From contig NZ_SMFQ01000002.1 of the NCBI RefSeq assembly GCF_004339015.1, positions 435,351 through 499,350 of the forward strand: a DNA stretch of 64,000 bases, in the 5' to 3' direction. Source of the DNA: Cocleimonas flava. GTDB lineage: Bacteria > Pseudomonadota > Gammaproteobacteria > Thiotrichales > Thiotrichaceae. The position numbers and the translations under genes were made by a program. The notes under the pieces are model-generated. The model saw only the letters and a list, made by a program, of their open reading frames with translations. It did no database searches and was not told the origin of the DNA. Within the stretch, counting starts at the first letter, position 1; each line of letters starts with the position of its first letter. Of this stretch, positions 1 through 9,993 are shown in pieces.

Positions 1-1048
1 CCTGATAGCTATCCGTATGGCTAGTCTCATCGTGTAATGCTAGATATACTTTATTTCTTCCGCGTTTTTTCGACAGATACAGCGCTTCGTCTGCCCTGTC
101 TAACCAGCTCGTTGCGTTTTCATCTTTTGCGGGAATTTCAGTCACACCGATGGATACCGTCAAATCGTATTTTGCCAGAGATGGAAAAGCAGCTACCTTC
201 TCTCGAATAGACTCAGCCAGTTTTGCAGCACTGTCTAAATTTGAGTTGTACGCAAGAACGACAAACTCTTCGCCACCATAACGGTACACAGAATCAGAGC
301 TTCGAATACTCGCTTTAATCAGCTTGGCAAAGACGGCTAATACTTCGTCACCTTCTGCATGGCCAAAGGTATCGTTGATTTTTTTGAAGTGATCAATATC
401 CAGAATCATAATAGAAACCGTTTGATTACTTCTGCTGAGACTGGCACTTAAATCATCTAATTTTTCATTAAATGCCAAGCGGTTTTTAACCCGCGTTAAG
501 CTATCAATAGTTGCCAATTCAAACAATAGACTCTGCTGGTTTTCTGATTTAGACGCACCAAGATATAGCAAGATATTCAACAAGATAAGCGCCGGGTAAT
601 AACTAACAAGAAACTCGGTCGTTATCTGGTCTATGACAATCAGCGTAGAAGCTAAAGACAATAAGATACTAGAGGCTAATGCGACGGTTTTATTTATGGT
701 GTAGTAACCTATTCCCACAAACGCAAAAATCCACATAAAACTATTGATGCCTTTTACCGAAACGATAATCAACATAAAAATGGAGCTAATACCAAACACG
801 ACATAGTTTACATACTGAACTTTTTTACGGCGCCAAATGCTAATACTTAAAGAAAGCAGTAATAAAGATATAGCGAGGTCAAACATACCTATGACGAAAT
901 CATTCGTATAAAACCGATACATCGACATTGGGAATATAATGAAAAAAGCAACCGAAATACCATAGAAATAGTATCGCGAGTCTAGATTTTGTATCTGGTT
1001 TTGACCCAGAAACATCTCTAGATTTGTTTTTTTTGTTTCTAATGGCAT
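1..1048 (-). CDS. Diguanylate cyclase with N-terminal membrane segments (C-terminus cut by window edge)
   Basis: The reading frame starts at the ATG at 1048 and runs off the left edge after about 349 residues. The N-terminal half is hydrophobic, with several likely transmembrane segments and no recognised sensory domain. The C-terminal half is a GGDEF domain: the signature reads GGEEF at residues 258-262, an RSSD inhibitory-site motif lies five residues before it, and the ADEALYLSKKRGRN block near the edge marks the end of the domain. The family makes cyclic di-GMP from two GTP at the inner membrane. An intact signature and I-site suggest an active, product-inhibited enzyme. Only a few C-terminal residues are likely missing. 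Confidence 0.88.
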   Translation of the reverse strand, partial: MPLETKKTNLEMFLGQNQIQNLDSRYYFYGISVAFFIIFPMSMYRFYTNDFVIGMFDLAISLLLLSLSISIWRRKKVQYVNYVVFGISSIFMLIIVSVKGINSFMWIFAFVGIGYYTINKTVALASSILLSLASTLIVIDQITTEFLVSYYPALILLNILLYLGASKSENQQSLLFELATIDSLTRVKNRLAFNEKLDDLSASLSRSNQTVSIMILDIDHFKKINDTFGHAEGDEVLAVFAKLIKASIRSSDSVYRYGGEEFVVLAYNSNLDSAAKLAESIREKVAAFPSLAKYDLTVSIGVTEIPAKDENATSWLDRADEALYLSKKRGRNKVYLALHDETSHTDSYQ

Positions 1049-1217
1049 AGCATTCAATTATTTTTAAAATAGTTATCTATTAAATACAATGCAATTTTTG
1101 TGCCATGCAATATATTGGCGATAAAAGCACATCTAGCTATGCATTTGAGACACACGTGACAACTTTATGTGGACATTTTTTGACATTGTAGAAAATAAGC
1201 AATTTATGTACACATCG

Positions 1218-1235
1218 TTAGATTGGCCAATCTAA
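1218..1235. promoter_or_regulatory. 18-bp perfect palindrome, possible operator
   Basis: TTAGATTGGCCAATCTAA is a perfect inverted repeat with no spacer. It lies between the dinB stop and the start of the diguanylate cyclase, about 170 bp upstream of the latter. No T-run follows it in the dinB direction, so it does not look like an intrinsic terminator. A dimeric regulator site is possible; no regulator is identified. Confidence 0.3.
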
Positions 1236-1255
1236 TGATACAAATAACTCAAAAT

Positions 1256-2308
1256 CTAAATTAAACGCAATTGTTCTGGCATATCAGGGGGATTAAATTG
1301 CAAACCCAACCCGATCAAACGAACGGGTCGTTGACCTCTTCGCCACGCATCTGCACACAACCTCATATAGGCGTGTTTATCGGGCTTATTTCCAACCATC
1401 TGAATCGTAGTTGTTTCAAAATCATCAAATCGCAATTTAACAAAAAGTGCTTTGGGGATAAGTCGCTGTTTTTTTTGAGCCCTTTCTAGCCTAACCAACA
1501 ATTCAGCATAGATTTTAGCAAGCTCTAGCAAACAACTTTCCAGATCAGGTAAATCCTGGGCAAAGGTATCTTCAACACTTAAAGATTTACGCACCCAGTG
1601 GGTTTGCACAGGACGAGTATCGATACCCTGACTGTATTTATAAAGTTGTTCGCCAAAACTTCCAAAGTATTGATTAAGCTTATCCAGCCCCATCTTGTTT
1701 AAATCTTCGCAGGTTTCGATATTCAATTCCGACATCCGTTTTGCAGTGACTTTACCGACGCCGGAAATGGCTTTAACAGGTAACGCTTTAACAAACTCTT
1801 GAACATCATCCGGTGTTATCACTTTTTGACCGTTGGGCTTATTCCAGTCACTCGCTACTTTTGCCAAAAATTTATTTGGAGCAACTCCGGCTGATGCGGT
1901 TAAGCGTTGAGTATCGAAAATACGCTCGCGAATCTGTTGCGCAATCAAGGTAGCGCTGCCGCCACAATGGCTTGATTCACTGACATCAAGATAAGCTTCA
2001 TCTAACGATAATGGTTCGATTTGATCAGTGTAATCTTGAAATATCTGATGTATTTCGCCGGAGATCTGTTTATAAAGATCCATGTGCACAGGGGTGGTAA
2101 TCAAATTCGGGCATTGTTGAAATGCCCGCGACATCGGCATCGCTGAATGTACCCCGAACTTTCGTGCCTCGTAATTACAGGCTGCAACCACCCCCCTACT
2201 TTGAGGGCTTCCCCCAACAGCGACCGGTTTTCCCTGTAACTGAGGATTTTCACGGACCTCTACCGCTGCGTAAAAACAATCCATATCAACATGAATGATT
2301 TTACGCAT
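1256..2308 (-). CDS. dinB: DNA polymerase IV (DinB, Y-family translesion polymerase)
   Basis: The product is a 350-residue Y-family polymerase that copies past damaged template bases. The start at 2308 (MRKIIHVDMDCFYA) matches the usual N-terminus; the frame stays open upstream but only overlaps hslO. Metal-binding residues are visible as D8 and the D103-E104 pair in SLDEAYLDV, the same numbering as E. coli. A helix-hairpin-helix stretch (KAISGVGKVTAKRM) and the little-finger region follow. It lies 22 bp after hslO on the same strand. No LexA box was found. Codons for S37-R38-G39-V40 coincide exactly with one copy of the dispersed G-rich 13-mer at 2189-2201. Confidence 0.95.
   Translation of the reverse strand: MRKIIHVDMDCFYAAVEVRENPQLQGKPVAVGGSPQSRGVVAACNYEARKFGVHSAMPMSRAFQQCPNLITTPVHMDLYKQISGEIHQIFQDYTDQIEPLSLDEAYLDVSESSHCGGSATLIAQQIRERIFDTQRLTASAGVAPNKFLAKVASDWNKPNGQKVITPDDVQEFVKALPVKAISGVGKVTAKRMSELNIETCEDLNKMGLDKLNQYFGSFGEQLYKYSQGIDTRPVQTHWVRKSLSVEDTFAQDLPDLESCLLELAKIYAELLVRLERAQKKQRLIPKALFVKLRFDDFETTTIQMVGNKPDKHAYMRLCADAWRRGQRPVRLIGLGLQFNPPDMPEQLRLI
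2189..2201 (-). repeat. Dispersed 13-mer AAGTAGGGGGGTG, copy inside dinB
   Basis: This is an exact core copy read on the minus strand, in the dinB frame as Ser-Arg-Gly-Val within the conserved GGSxxxRGV region. The flanking A-tract of the other copies is replaced by coding sequence, although GCCCTCA before the core resembles the usual GCC spacer. Confidence 0.75.
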
Positions 2309-2330
2309 CATAGAACGATTTAAACCGTCT

Positions 2331-3230
2331 TCAGTGGACACTTCCTGTTCCAGAAATATCGGTGACGTCAGCATCCACAAATAAACGCTTAACATCGATG
2401 CTATCGAGTGTGTATTGCGTATTACAGAATTCGCAATCAATCGTTATTTGCCCTTGCTCCTCAATGATTGAGTTTGCTTCCTGCTCACCTATAGAGCGAA
2501 TTGTATTATCAATTTTTTCATTAGAGCAGGTGCATTCGAAGCGTAGAATCTTATCTTCGTAAATCCTAAGATCTTCCTCGTGATAAAGCCTATGCAGCAA
2601 GGTTTGTGAGCTTAAATTTAGCAACTCTTCCTTGGTAATCGTATCTGCTAAAATAGTGGCGTGATTCCAGCCTTCGTCTTGAATTTCTGATGACTCTGAA
2701 GGCAAACATTGCAACATCAAACCCGCTGCACGGGTGTCATCGACAGCTAGCCACAAACGGGTTTTAAGCTGTTCCGATTGAGCAAAATATTCACTAAAAG
2801 ACTCGGCAAGAGACTCACCTTCCAACGCGACAAGACTTTGATAGCGCTCGCCTTGTGACGCATTAGGCTCAACACTAATAACCATCGTCGCCAAGCCCTG
2901 ATCTTCTGCTACAAATAAATCCTGAAATTTAGCATCATCGGCAATCTCACCATGCCAGTTTGCCATGCCACGGATTGCACCATCGGATGTGGCTTGTACG
3001 ACAAGCGTGGAAACAGGCATCGCTCCCCGAATTTGTAATATCAGTGAACCATCAAATTTCAACGATTCTGCCAATAAGCTGATAGCAACAAGTGCCTCGC
3101 CTAATACCTGTTTTACAGGTTCGGGGTATTCAGCATTATTTAAGATTTCTCGCCAGGAAGAATCAAGTGATACCCACTCGCCGCGAACGTGTAAATTTTC
3201 TAATTGAAAACGATGAAGTGAATCCGACAT
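2331..3230 (-). CDS. hslO: Redox-regulated chaperone Hsp33
   Basis: Hsp33 is a cytoplasmic holdase activated by oxidative stress. The start at 3230 (MSDSLHRFQ) is preferred over an upstream ATG because it matches family length (299 residues). The N-terminal domain runs to about residue 220. The C-terminal redox switch has the four zinc-binding cysteines as CTC and CEFC, separated by about 30 residues as in the family. It is followed closely by dinB, so the two may be co-transcribed as a stress pair; no damage-type promoter was recognised. Confidence 0.95.
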   Translation of the reverse strand: MSDSLHRFQLENLHVRGEWVSLDSSWREILNNAEYPEPVKQVLGEALVAISLLAESLKFDGSLILQIRGAMPVSTLVVQATSDGAIRGMANWHGEIADDAKFQDLFVAEDQGLATMVISVEPNASQGERYQSLVALEGESLAESFSEYFAQSEQLKTRLWLAVDDTRAAGLMLQCLPSESSEIQDEGWNHATILADTITKEELLNLSSQTLLHRLYHEEDLRIYEDKILRFECTCSNEKIDNTIRSIGEQEANSIIEEQGQITIDCEFCNTQYTLDSIDVKRLFVDADVTDISGTGSVH

Positions 3231-3368
3231 GAATCCGTACCTTTTTTGCAAAGGACAATTCTAACGCAGATAGAAGAAATGGAGAACAATAATGATACAA
3301 AAAATAATAAAAACGAAATATAGGCTTCGAAACTCAACGCCCAAAAATCTTAGATAGATTTGATTAAA

Positions 3369-4550
3369 TTAAACTTTTTTACCTGGGAAAACCGCTACTT
3401 TATTATCTTTTTGTTGATAACTTGATCCGACAGAAATTGGAGGTCTGCCTTTCTTCGCGGCATACATTCTCTTATCAGCAATATCCAGTAGCACACTGAT
3501 TTGATTACCATGAATAGGATATGCCGATAGACCGATACTAGAACCCACTCGCACGCGGATGCCTTCAATATTCATCGGTTGAGCAATAATGGCTGCAAAT
3601 TTTTCAGTCATATTTTCCGCTTCACCAAGGTGATCTTTATCCATCATCAAACCGATAAGGTATTCATCACCACCTAAACGGGCAATGTGATCTCCTCTTC
3701 GGATAGCCAACTCTAAGCGCTTTGCTACAACCTTTAAAACCTTATCTCCAGCGGCATGACCATAAATATCATTCACTTGTTTAAAGCCATTAAGGTCCAG
3801 GAACATAATCACTAGAACTTTGTCTTTCTCTTCGGCCTCTTTCATTGATGCTTCAAGCAACTCAGTCATATAACGACGGTTGGGTAGGCCCGTCAAAGGG
3901 TCATGATTTGCTAGATATTCATTGTCTTTTGCTTCTTCGGTTTTCTTTTCTAAGGCATGAGTCAATGCTTCTTGTAAGAGATAATTTTCTCTTATAAATT
4001 TGTCTCTCATTAACCTCGCTACAATACCAATAACTACAGCTGAAGTTACAAAAAAGAGGTTAGTTATTAACTCGAATATTGTTAATGAAAACTCTGGTGC
4101 ACGAGTATAATTTTCAATATAGAAATAACCACCCATTACAATAAAAGTTACAACTAAAGAAGCACTAAATTTTATATAGGTCCAAGAATAAAGAGTCATG
4201 ATGATTAAAACTAAACCAACAAAATATACAGAATAAGCATGCTCATGGGGCAATGCTTTATAGACCATGTACTCAATCCCTAATGAAGTAGTCAGAAATA
4301 TAAAAGAAAGAACGTAATCTTTATACTTATAAAACGAAGGATGATATGTAGAAAAGTAAGTAAACACTAAAGCTACCAGAACTAATAATCTGGTACTCAC
4401 TACTTCATTGAAGGCAGAAGGTATCGCCCAAATATCGACAAAAACAAACACAATAAAAAGCAATGCGCTTAATATTGATAGAGTCTTTGTTGAATCAATT
4501 ACTTCATTTTCAGAGTAAAACTGAAACTGAGTTTTGGGTTTCTTAAACAT
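3369..4550 (-). CDS. Membrane diguanylate cyclase with GGDEY signature
   Basis: A 393-residue protein. Residues from about 25 to 190 contain about six hydrophobic segments without a named sensor domain, followed by a short coiled region and a GGDEF domain that opens with NHDPLTGLPNRRYM. The signature is GGDEY rather than GGDEF, and RRGD five residues upstream fits the product-binding I-site. Catalytic Gly, Gly, Asp and Glu are kept, so activity is likely. It would make cyclic di-GMP at the inner membrane. It is the second such enzyme in 5 kb and shares only the domain type with the first. Confidence 0.9.
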   Translation of the reverse strand: MFKKPKTQFQFYSENEVIDSTKTLSILSALLFIVFVFVDIWAIPSAFNEVVSTRLLVLVALVFTYFSTYHPSFYKYKDYVLSFIFLTTSLGIEYMVYKALPHEHAYSVYFVGLVLIIMTLYSWTYIKFSASLVVTFIVMGGYFYIENYTRAPEFSLTIFELITNLFFVTSAVVIGIVARLMRDKFIRENYLLQEALTHALEKKTEEAKDNEYLANHDPLTGLPNRRYMTELLEASMKEAEEKDKVLVIMFLDLNGFKQVNDIYGHAAGDKVLKVVAKRLELAIRRGDHIARLGGDEYLIGLMMDKDHLGEAENMTEKFAAIIAQPMNIEGIRVRVGSSIGLSAYPIHGNQISVLLDIADKRMYAAKKGRPPISVGSSYQQKDNKVAVFPGKKV

Positions 4551-4679
4551 TGAATGCTCGTATTTTTATTATTTTATAGCTTTATATTAAAAACTATTGT
4601 TTATATTTAGTCCCAAGAATAATTGAAAACCCATACAAATCATAACTTTTCTGACTAACGGCTTTTCAATAAAGCTATT

Positions 4680-5561
4680 TTATTTTCTTAAATGTAAAAA
4701 CAAATTAACTCCTGTTGCTTCACTGTTTACAGAAATCTTATCCCTATCTATCATCGCTTTTAGTGCAAGCTCAATTAACATCTCTTCATTTCTATGATTG
4801 AGATACCAATTTCCATAGACTTCCATTTCATTTTTTCCAGGATTGCTAGTAGAGAAATTTCCAATAACCATTTCACCACCTTCCTCTATAAATTCATACA
4901 TTCTGTGAATTAATCGTACAAACAATTTATCAGAAAAGTAATCAAAAAGGCCTGAAGACCAGATTAAACTATATTGCCTGTCTGGCTTTAATCTAAACGC
5001 ATTACGATTTATAAAGTTAATGTTTTGATAGAAATTGTCGCAAACAGCAGAAGCATAATCTATCGCTGCGGCATCCATATCAACACAATCTATATAAACA
5101 CCTGTTTTATCGTTATTCAGGAAAAACTCATTAACATCTCTACAAGGACCACTGCCAAGGTTTAAAATATGTGTGTTTTTACTAGGTTTATTTAGATTTC
5201 TTTTTTCGTTTATTAGGTCAATGAAGTAATCTTTTCTATTTCTAACAGCAGTAGACGAATCTGCTTCGTGATAATAGCAGTCCCATTTCTGAAGAAATGG
5301 GTCATCAGAAACATGCTTTAGGTGAATTTTATCTATTAGTTCATAGTCCCCAGCATACCCGTGGGGCTTCATAAAGGTGTGACCAATAATTGAATTTAAA
5401 TCTAATATTGGTTTAAAAATATTATAAAGCTTAGCTTCTTCAACTAATGTAATGTTTTTTAAATTAGAGGCGATCGTCTTTAATTTTTGATAATCGTTTT
5501 TTTCAGGACCACCTTTTTTAACAATACACTCTAACTCACTTATGTATTTCGCAACTTCCAT
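4680..5561 (-). CDS. SAM-dependent methyltransferase, PhcB/3-OH-PAME-synthesis-like
   Basis: A 293-residue protein with a class I methyltransferase core: the glycine-rich loop reads LNLGSGPCRD near residue 150, an acidic strand end follows (CVDMDAAAIDYA), and a later VIGNFS strand. Before the core is the block KPHGYAGDYELIDKI, which I associate with the family annotated as extracellular factor (3-hydroxypalmitate methyl ester) synthesis, typified by PhcB of Ralstonia. A role in making a diffusible methyl-ester signal is inference; no PhcS/PhcR/PhcA-like genes are nearby. Base use looks more AT-rich than the housekeeping genes that follow, hinting at acquisition. It stands alone, with about 130 and 260 bp of non-coding DNA either side. 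Confidence 0.7.
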   Translation of the reverse strand: MEVAKYISELECIVKKGGPEKNDYQKLKTIASNLKNITLVEEAKLYNIFKPILDLNSIIGHTFMKPHGYAGDYELIDKIHLKHVSDDPFLQKWDCYYHEADSSTAVRNRKDYFIDLINEKRNLNKPSKNTHILNLGSGPCRDVNEFFLNNDKTGVYIDCVDMDAAAIDYASAVCDNFYQNINFINRNAFRLKPDRQYSLIWSSGLFDYFSDKLFVRLIHRMYEFIEEGGEMVIGNFSTSNPGKNEMEVYGNWYLNHRNEEMLIELALKAMIDRDKISVNSEATGVNLFLHLRK

Positions 5562-5818
5562 GTTCCAACCTTAATTATAAATCTATTATGGTCTGAATGT
5601 ATCCAAGTCAGACGCTGATTAAATTTACACAACGATAAAGGGTATGCCTGAATCGATGATTAGCAATTAAGCTAGTTAGAAACACCTTGGTTATTGTTGT
5701 TGTAAAATCCTTTTACGAACAAGGCATTTGCTACCTATATAGTGGCAACAATGCACGAGTTTGTTCAAACCTTTAAAATCATTATTTTTATAGGTCTGAT
5801 CAAGGATTTTAACCGTTG

Positions 5819-7264
5819 CTAAGCACTCAACTTATCTTTCAACATTTGATTCACTTGTGCAGGGTTTGCTTTGCCTTGTGAAGCTTTCATTACCTGCCCT
5901 ACAAAGAAGCCAAAGACTTTATCTTTACCGCTCTGGAATTGCTCAACCTGAGCAGGATTATTGGCGATAATCTCATCAATGATAGATTCGATCGCTCCCG
6001 AGTCAGTGATCTGCTTAAGACCTTTTGCATCGATGACTTTATCAGCGGTAGATTCGTCTTTACCGCCTTCATCATTCCACATCGCTTCGAAAACTTGTTT
6101 GGCTATTTTGCCAGAGATTGTTTTGTCTTCGATGCGTTTGATTAATCCCGTTAGCATTGCTGCGTTCACTGGAGAATCATTAATACTAAGGTCTTCTTTA
6201 TTTAAATGGCTAGATAGTTCGCCAGTAATCCAGTTAGCCGCGAGTTTGGCATCCGCACTTTTTGCGACAGATTCAAAATAGTCTGCCGTTGCAATATTGG
6301 CTGTTAAAACACCCGCGTCGTATTCACTGAGATCGTATTCTTCTACGAAACGCTTGAATTTAACATCGGGTAATTCTGGTAGTGTTTTTCTCACTTCTTC
6401 TAAAAACTCATCCGTGATTTCTATTGGCAATAAATCAGGATCAGGGAAGTAGCGATAATCGTTCGCTTCTTCTTTAGAACGCATTGAGCGTGTTTCGTTT
6501 TTATCAGGATCGTATAAACGTGTTTCCTGTACGACTTCACCACCCTCTTCGATTAGATCGATTTGGCGCTCTACTTCGATATTAATCGCACGTTCAACAA
6601 ACTTGAACGAGTTGATGTTTTTAAGCTCGGCACGTGTTCCAAATTCTTCCTGACCTTTTGGGCGTACTGATACATTAGCATCGCAACGGAAAGAACCTTC
6701 CTGCAAGTTACCGTCGTTAATACCCAGATATTGCACAAGCTCATGAATCTTCTTCATGTAGGCAACGGCTTCTTTTGCAGAACGCATATCCGGCTCGGAT
6801 ACGATTTCCAGTAATGGCGTACCCGAACGGTTTAAATCGATACCTGTCATGCCTGCAAAATCTTCGTGCAACGATTTACCCGCGTCTTGCTCTAAATGTG
6901 CACGCGTAACGCCCACACGTTTAGTTTCACCGTCTTCTAAGGTGATATCGATATGACCGAGTTCTACGATTGGCTTGTCGAACTGGCTGATTTGATAGCC
7001 TTGTGGCAAATCCGGGTAGAAATAGTTTTTACGCGCAAAGACATTGCCTCTACCGATTGGCGCACCAATTGCCAGACCAAACATTGCAGCCATACGCACT
7101 GCTTCTGCATTCAAAACTGGCAACACACCCGGCATGGCGAGATCGACGACATTCGCTTGTGTGTTTGGCTCTTGTCCGTATTCTATGGATGAACCAGAGA
7201 ATAATTTGGATTTAGTCGAAAGTTGGGCGTGTATTTCCAGCCCGATTACTGTTTCCCATTCCAT
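5819..7264 (-). CDS. gatB: Aspartyl/glutamyl-tRNA amidotransferase subunit B
   Basis: GatB binds misacylated Glu-tRNA(Gln)/Asp-tRNA(Asn) and activates the side chain for amidation. The start is placed at the ATG at 7264 ([15 protein letters not shown]), one base past the gatA stop and behind a GGGGAG ribosome site; an upstream in-frame ATG at 7282 overlaps gatA. The 481-residue length is normal. The N-terminal kinase-like domain contains [15 protein letters not shown], and the C-terminal YqeY-like tRNA-binding domain ends in [14 protein letters not shown]. It is the last gene of gatCAB. Confidence 0.97.
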   Translation of the reverse strand: MEWETVIGLEIHAQLSTKSKLFSGSSIEYGQEPNTQANVVDLAMPGVLPVLNAEAVRMAAMFGLAIGAPIGRGNVFARKNYFYPDLPQGYQISQFDKPIVELGHIDITLEDGETKRVGVTRAHLEQDAGKSLHEDFAGMTGIDLNRSGTPLLEIVSEPDMRSAKEAVAYMKKIHELVQYLGINDGNLQEGSFRCDANVSVRPKGQEEFGTRAELKNINSFKFVERAINIEVERQIDLIEEGGEVVQETRLYDPDKNETRSMRSKEEANDYRYFPDPDLLPIEITDEFLEEVRKTLPELPDVKFKRFVEEYDLSEYDAGVLTANIATADYFESVAKSADAKLAANWITGELSSHLNKEDLSINDSPVNAAMLTGLIKRIEDKTISGKIAKQVFEAMWNDEGGKDESTADKVIDAKGLKQITDSGAIESIIDEIIANNPAQVEQFQSGKDKVFGFFVGQVMKASQGKANPAQVNQMLKDKLSA

Positions 7265-7265
7265 G

Positions 7266-8750
7266 TTATTTCTCCCCTTCACTAACAGCGTATTTTGAAG
7301 GCGTTTGCTTGTGCCAATCTGTTGCTTGTTGGTATTGATGTGCGACGTTTAACATTTTGCCTTCAGTGAAAGCATTACCGATAATTTGTAAACCTACCGG
7401 CATATTGTTAGCAAAACCAGCCGGTACTGACATACCCGGTAAGCCTGCTAGATTAAGCGCAATGGTGTAAATATCAGATAAGTACATGCTAATTGGATCA
7501 TCCGATTTTTCACCAATTTTGAATGCTGTTTCTGGTGCCACTGGCCCCATAATTACATCCACTTTTTCAAAGACTTTTTGGAAATCTTCGCTGATTAAAC
7601 GACGAATTTTCTGTGCTTTTAAGTAGTAAGCATCGTAATAACCGGCTGAAAGTGCATAGGTGCCCGTCATGATTCTACGTTTTACTTCGCGACCGAATGC
7701 ATCACCACGCGAACGCATATACATATCCGTAAGATCAACAGGATCTTCACAGCGATAGCCGTAACGCACGCCATCAAAACGTGAAAGGTTTGATGATGCT
7801 TCTGCTGGTGCAATCACGTAGTAAGCAGGAATAGCTAAATGCGTATTCGGCAAGCTAACTTCGACGATTTCAGCGCCAAGTTTCTTGTATTCTTCGATAG
7901 CCGCCTCGATCACTTTTGCGACTTCGCTGTTTAAGCCTTCTTCGAAGTATTCTTTAGGTAAACCAATCTTTAAGCCCTTTAACGAATCATTCAGCGTCGT
8001 TGAAAAATCTGGCACGGGAATATCAACCGAGGTTGAATCTTTCGCATCGAAACCTGACATGGCTTCTAATAACAATGCACTGTCTGCAGCCGATGATGCA
8101 AATACGCCACCTTGATCAAGACTTGATGCATAAGCGATCATGCCGAAACGAGATACACGACCGTAGGTCGGCTTAATGCCTGTAATGCCTGTGAGTGATG
8201 CGGGCTGGCGAATAGAACCGCCTGTATCTGTACCTGTCGCGATAGGTGCAAGTTTTGCGGCAACCGCAGCGGCACTTCCACCTGATGATCCACCAGGAAC
8301 ACGATCTAAATCCCACGGATTTTTGACTGCACCGTAGTAGGAGTTTTCATTAGATGAACCCATCGCGAATTCATCCATATTGGTTTTACCCAACATAGGC
8401 ATGCTGATTGATTTAAGCTTTTCTACCACTGTCGCGTTATAAGGTGCGATGAAGTTATCCAGCATTTTAGAACCTGCAGAGGTTTTGACACCATCGGTAC
8501 AGAAAATATCTTTATGCGCTAGCGGTATACCTGTTAAACCAGACGCAGAGCCGCTGGCAATTTTTTCATCTGCGGTTTTTGCTGTCGCTAGTGCTTGTTC
8601 TGCAGTCACTGTGATAAATGCATTAAGTTCGCTATCGTGGCTCGCAATACGATCAAGATAGAATTGCGTTAATTCAACACTTGAAAATTTGCCGCTTTGT
8701 AAACCGACACTGAGTTCAGCTAGAGATTTATTAATCATTTGATTATCCAT
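7266..8750 (-). CDS. gatA: Aspartyl/glutamyl-tRNA amidotransferase subunit A
   Basis: GatA is the amidase that frees ammonia from glutamine for GatB. The protein is 494 residues with the amidase signature: Lys in [11 protein letters not shown], the [12 protein letters not shown] serine-rich loop and the nucleophile serine in [11 protein letters not shown], giving the Ser-cisSer-Lys triad. It lies between gatC (14 bp upstream) and gatB. A second ATG four codons in (MINKSLAEL) is an alternative start. Confidence 0.97.
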   Translation of the reverse strand: MDNQMINKSLAELSVGLQSGKFSSVELTQFYLDRIASHDSELNAFITVTAEQALATAKTADEKIASGSASGLTGIPLAHKDIFCTDGVKTSAGSKMLDNFIAPYNATVVEKLKSISMPMLGKTNMDEFAMGSSNENSYYGAVKNPWDLDRVPGGSSGGSAAAVAAKLAPIATGTDTGGSIRQPASLTGITGIKPTYGRVSRFGMIAYASSLDQGGVFASSAADSALLLEAMSGFDAKDSTSVDIPVPDFSTTLNDSLKGLKIGLPKEYFEEGLNSEVAKVIEAAIEEYKKLGAEIVEVSLPNTHLAIPAYYVIAPAEASSNLSRFDGVRYGYRCEDPVDLTDMYMRSRGDAFGREVKRRIMTGTYALSAGYYDAYYLKAQKIRRLISEDFQKVFEKVDVIMGPVAPETAFKIGEKSDDPISMYLSDIYTIALNLAGLPGMSVPAGFANNMPVGLQIIGNAFTEGKMLNVAHQYQQATDWHKQTPSKYAVSEGEK

Positions 8751-8763
8751 ACTAATGTGTCCC

Positions 8764-9051
8764 TCAATCCAGTACTTTCGGTACTAAAAACAAACCGTTT
8801 TCAGTCGCTGGTGCATTTTCCATGAGCTTTTCACGTTGATTGATTTCAGTCACTTCATCTTTACGCAAACGCTGCATCGCATCCTGAGGATGAGCCATTG
8901 GCTCGATATCTTCGACATTGGCCGCGTCCATCTGATCCACTAGATGAAGGATTCCGGATAGATCTTCAGAGTATTGTTCGATGCTTTCTTCTTTGATGGC
9001 GAGTCGCGCCAGAAAGGCTATTTTTTTGACTTCTTCAGGTGTCAGAGACAT
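8764..9051 (-). CDS. gatC: Aspartyl/glutamyl-tRNA amidotransferase subunit C
   Basis: The 95-residue GatC stabilises the GatA-GatB complex. [19 protein letters not shown] and the [19 protein letters not shown] block are typical of the family. It is the first gene of the gatCAB operon; the 257 bp upstream would carry the promoter. A small inverted repeat (TTCTGC at 9079 with GCAGAA at 9091) lies in its leader. Confidence 0.95.
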   Translation of the reverse strand: MSLTPEEVKKIAFLARLAIKEESIEQYSEDLSGILHLVDQMDAANVEDIEPMAHPQDAMQRLRKDEVTEINQREKLMENAPATENGLFLVPKVLD

Positions 9052-9276
9052 GTTATTACCGTGTAAATGTTGTAAGGATTCTGCTGGATTGCAGAAGCAC
9101 TATTTAGTGTGGAGAAATTTAACATATAGATACGCGAATAGAAACGCGCTAAGAAAGGTTTTCTAGCTTGTTAACTGTTTAAATCAATTATGTTGATTTC
9201 CATACCACTGAAATACAAACCCTTTCCTAAGCTGAAGTTCATAGGCTGTTAATACCTATTAAAAAAAACGACCTGT

Positions 9277-9289
9277 AAGTAGGGGGGTG
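9277..9289 (+). repeat. Dispersed 13-mer AAGTAGGGGGGTG, copy downstream of sixA
   Basis: Exact core with eight A residues at 9261-9268 and a T-run just after. It lies 20 bp past the sixA-like stop and upstream of gatC. Confidence 0.9.
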
Positions 9290-9308
9290 CCTTTTTGAAT
9301 ATCTGCAA

Positions 9309-9830
9309 TTAGCTATCTAATTCTTTGGGTCTTAGCATCGCTGTCAGATCAGCATGGTGCATCATCAAATTCTTCCAGCTTACATCGGCATTTATTTTTA
9401 CCACATTTGCGGTAGTAAATAACTTACCGTTACTTTGTTTGTATTGATGCGTTTCTGCAAAGCCACAAAGGTGTACCAATAAATCTTCCATCGCGGGGTT
9501 ATGCCCCAGCAACATAACGCTGTCTATTGTCTCGTCTATATTCGTCAGAACATGCAATAGGGTTACGGTGTAGGCAGAGTAGATTTCAGAATTCCATTGT
9601 ATGGATTCAATCGGGTAATTCAGCTCACTACAGAGTATTTTACTGGTCTGCTTTGCTCTGATTGCTGGCGATGAAATGGCCTTTTGTGGCAACCAACCGC
9701 GGTTAAGCATTTCTTCGCCGACACGCTTCGCATCGGCTTCACCTCGTGAACTCAACGGACGATCGAAGTCCGTTTCGGCATTACTATTCCAGGATGATTT
9801 TGCGTGCCTTGCGAGGTAGATTGTTTTCAT
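9309..9830 (-). CDS. sixA: SixA-type phosphohistidine phosphatase
   Basis: A 173-residue histidine-phosphatase-superfamily protein. The catalytic RHG-type motif reads LARHAKSSWNS at the N-terminus, and the second histidine is in MLLGHNPAME near residue 105. Length and the RHAKSSW variant point to the SixA branch, which removes phosphate from phosphohistidine in phosphotransfer proteins. The actual partner is not visible here. The gene is single and has a copy of the dispersed 13-mer on each side. Confidence 0.85.
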   Translation of the reverse strand: MKTIYLARHAKSSWNSNAETDFDRPLSSRGEADAKRVGEEMLNRGWLPQKAISSPAIRAKQTSKILCSELNYPIESIQWNSEIYSAYTVTLLHVLTNIDETIDSVMLLGHNPAMEDLLVHLCGFAETHQYKQSNGKLFTTANVVKINADVSWKNLMMHHADLTAMLRPKELDS

Positions 9831-9876
9831 AGTTAAATTATAGGTGGTTTACTTCTAATCTAAAAAAAAGCCCTAT

Positions 9877-9889
9877 AAGTAGGGGGGTG
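9877..9889 (+). repeat. Dispersed 13-mer AAGTAGGGGGGTG, copy upstream of sixA
   Basis: Exact core with eight A residues at 9862-9869, the GCCC spacer and a trailing T-run. It lies between the sixA-like start and the terminator at 9906. Confidence 0.9.
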
Positions 9890-9905
9890 TGTTTTTGACA
9901 AAAAA

Positions 9906-9928
9906 AATCCAGACACAGAGTCTGGATT
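9906..9928 (-). terminator. Intrinsic terminator of the cobO-membrane protein unit
   Basis: Nine-bp stem AATCCAGAC / GTCTGGATT with a 5-nt loop. On the minus strand it is followed by a run of U residues (A-tract 9899-9907). It ends the transcript from 10584. Confidence 0.85.
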
Positions 9929-9993
9929 TTTCTTTATTTGATTCGGATACTCAAAAACTATCGCATAGTCGTTAAGAATATCTTTAGCCAATA

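Noticed and set aside
3252-3368. Terminator between the second diguanylate cyclase and hslO
   Set aside because: AT-rich DNA without a stem of useful length.
5562-5818. Possible small RNA or gene between the methyltransferase and gatB
   Set aside because: Only a long-range AAAATCCTT/AAGGATTTT match was seen; no terminator, promoter pair or open frame supports a gene.
7003-7298. Open frames on the plus strand across gatB, and similar antisense frames elsewhere
   Set aside because: They lie opposite strongly recognised genes, have no family features and follow the third-base pattern of the real strand.
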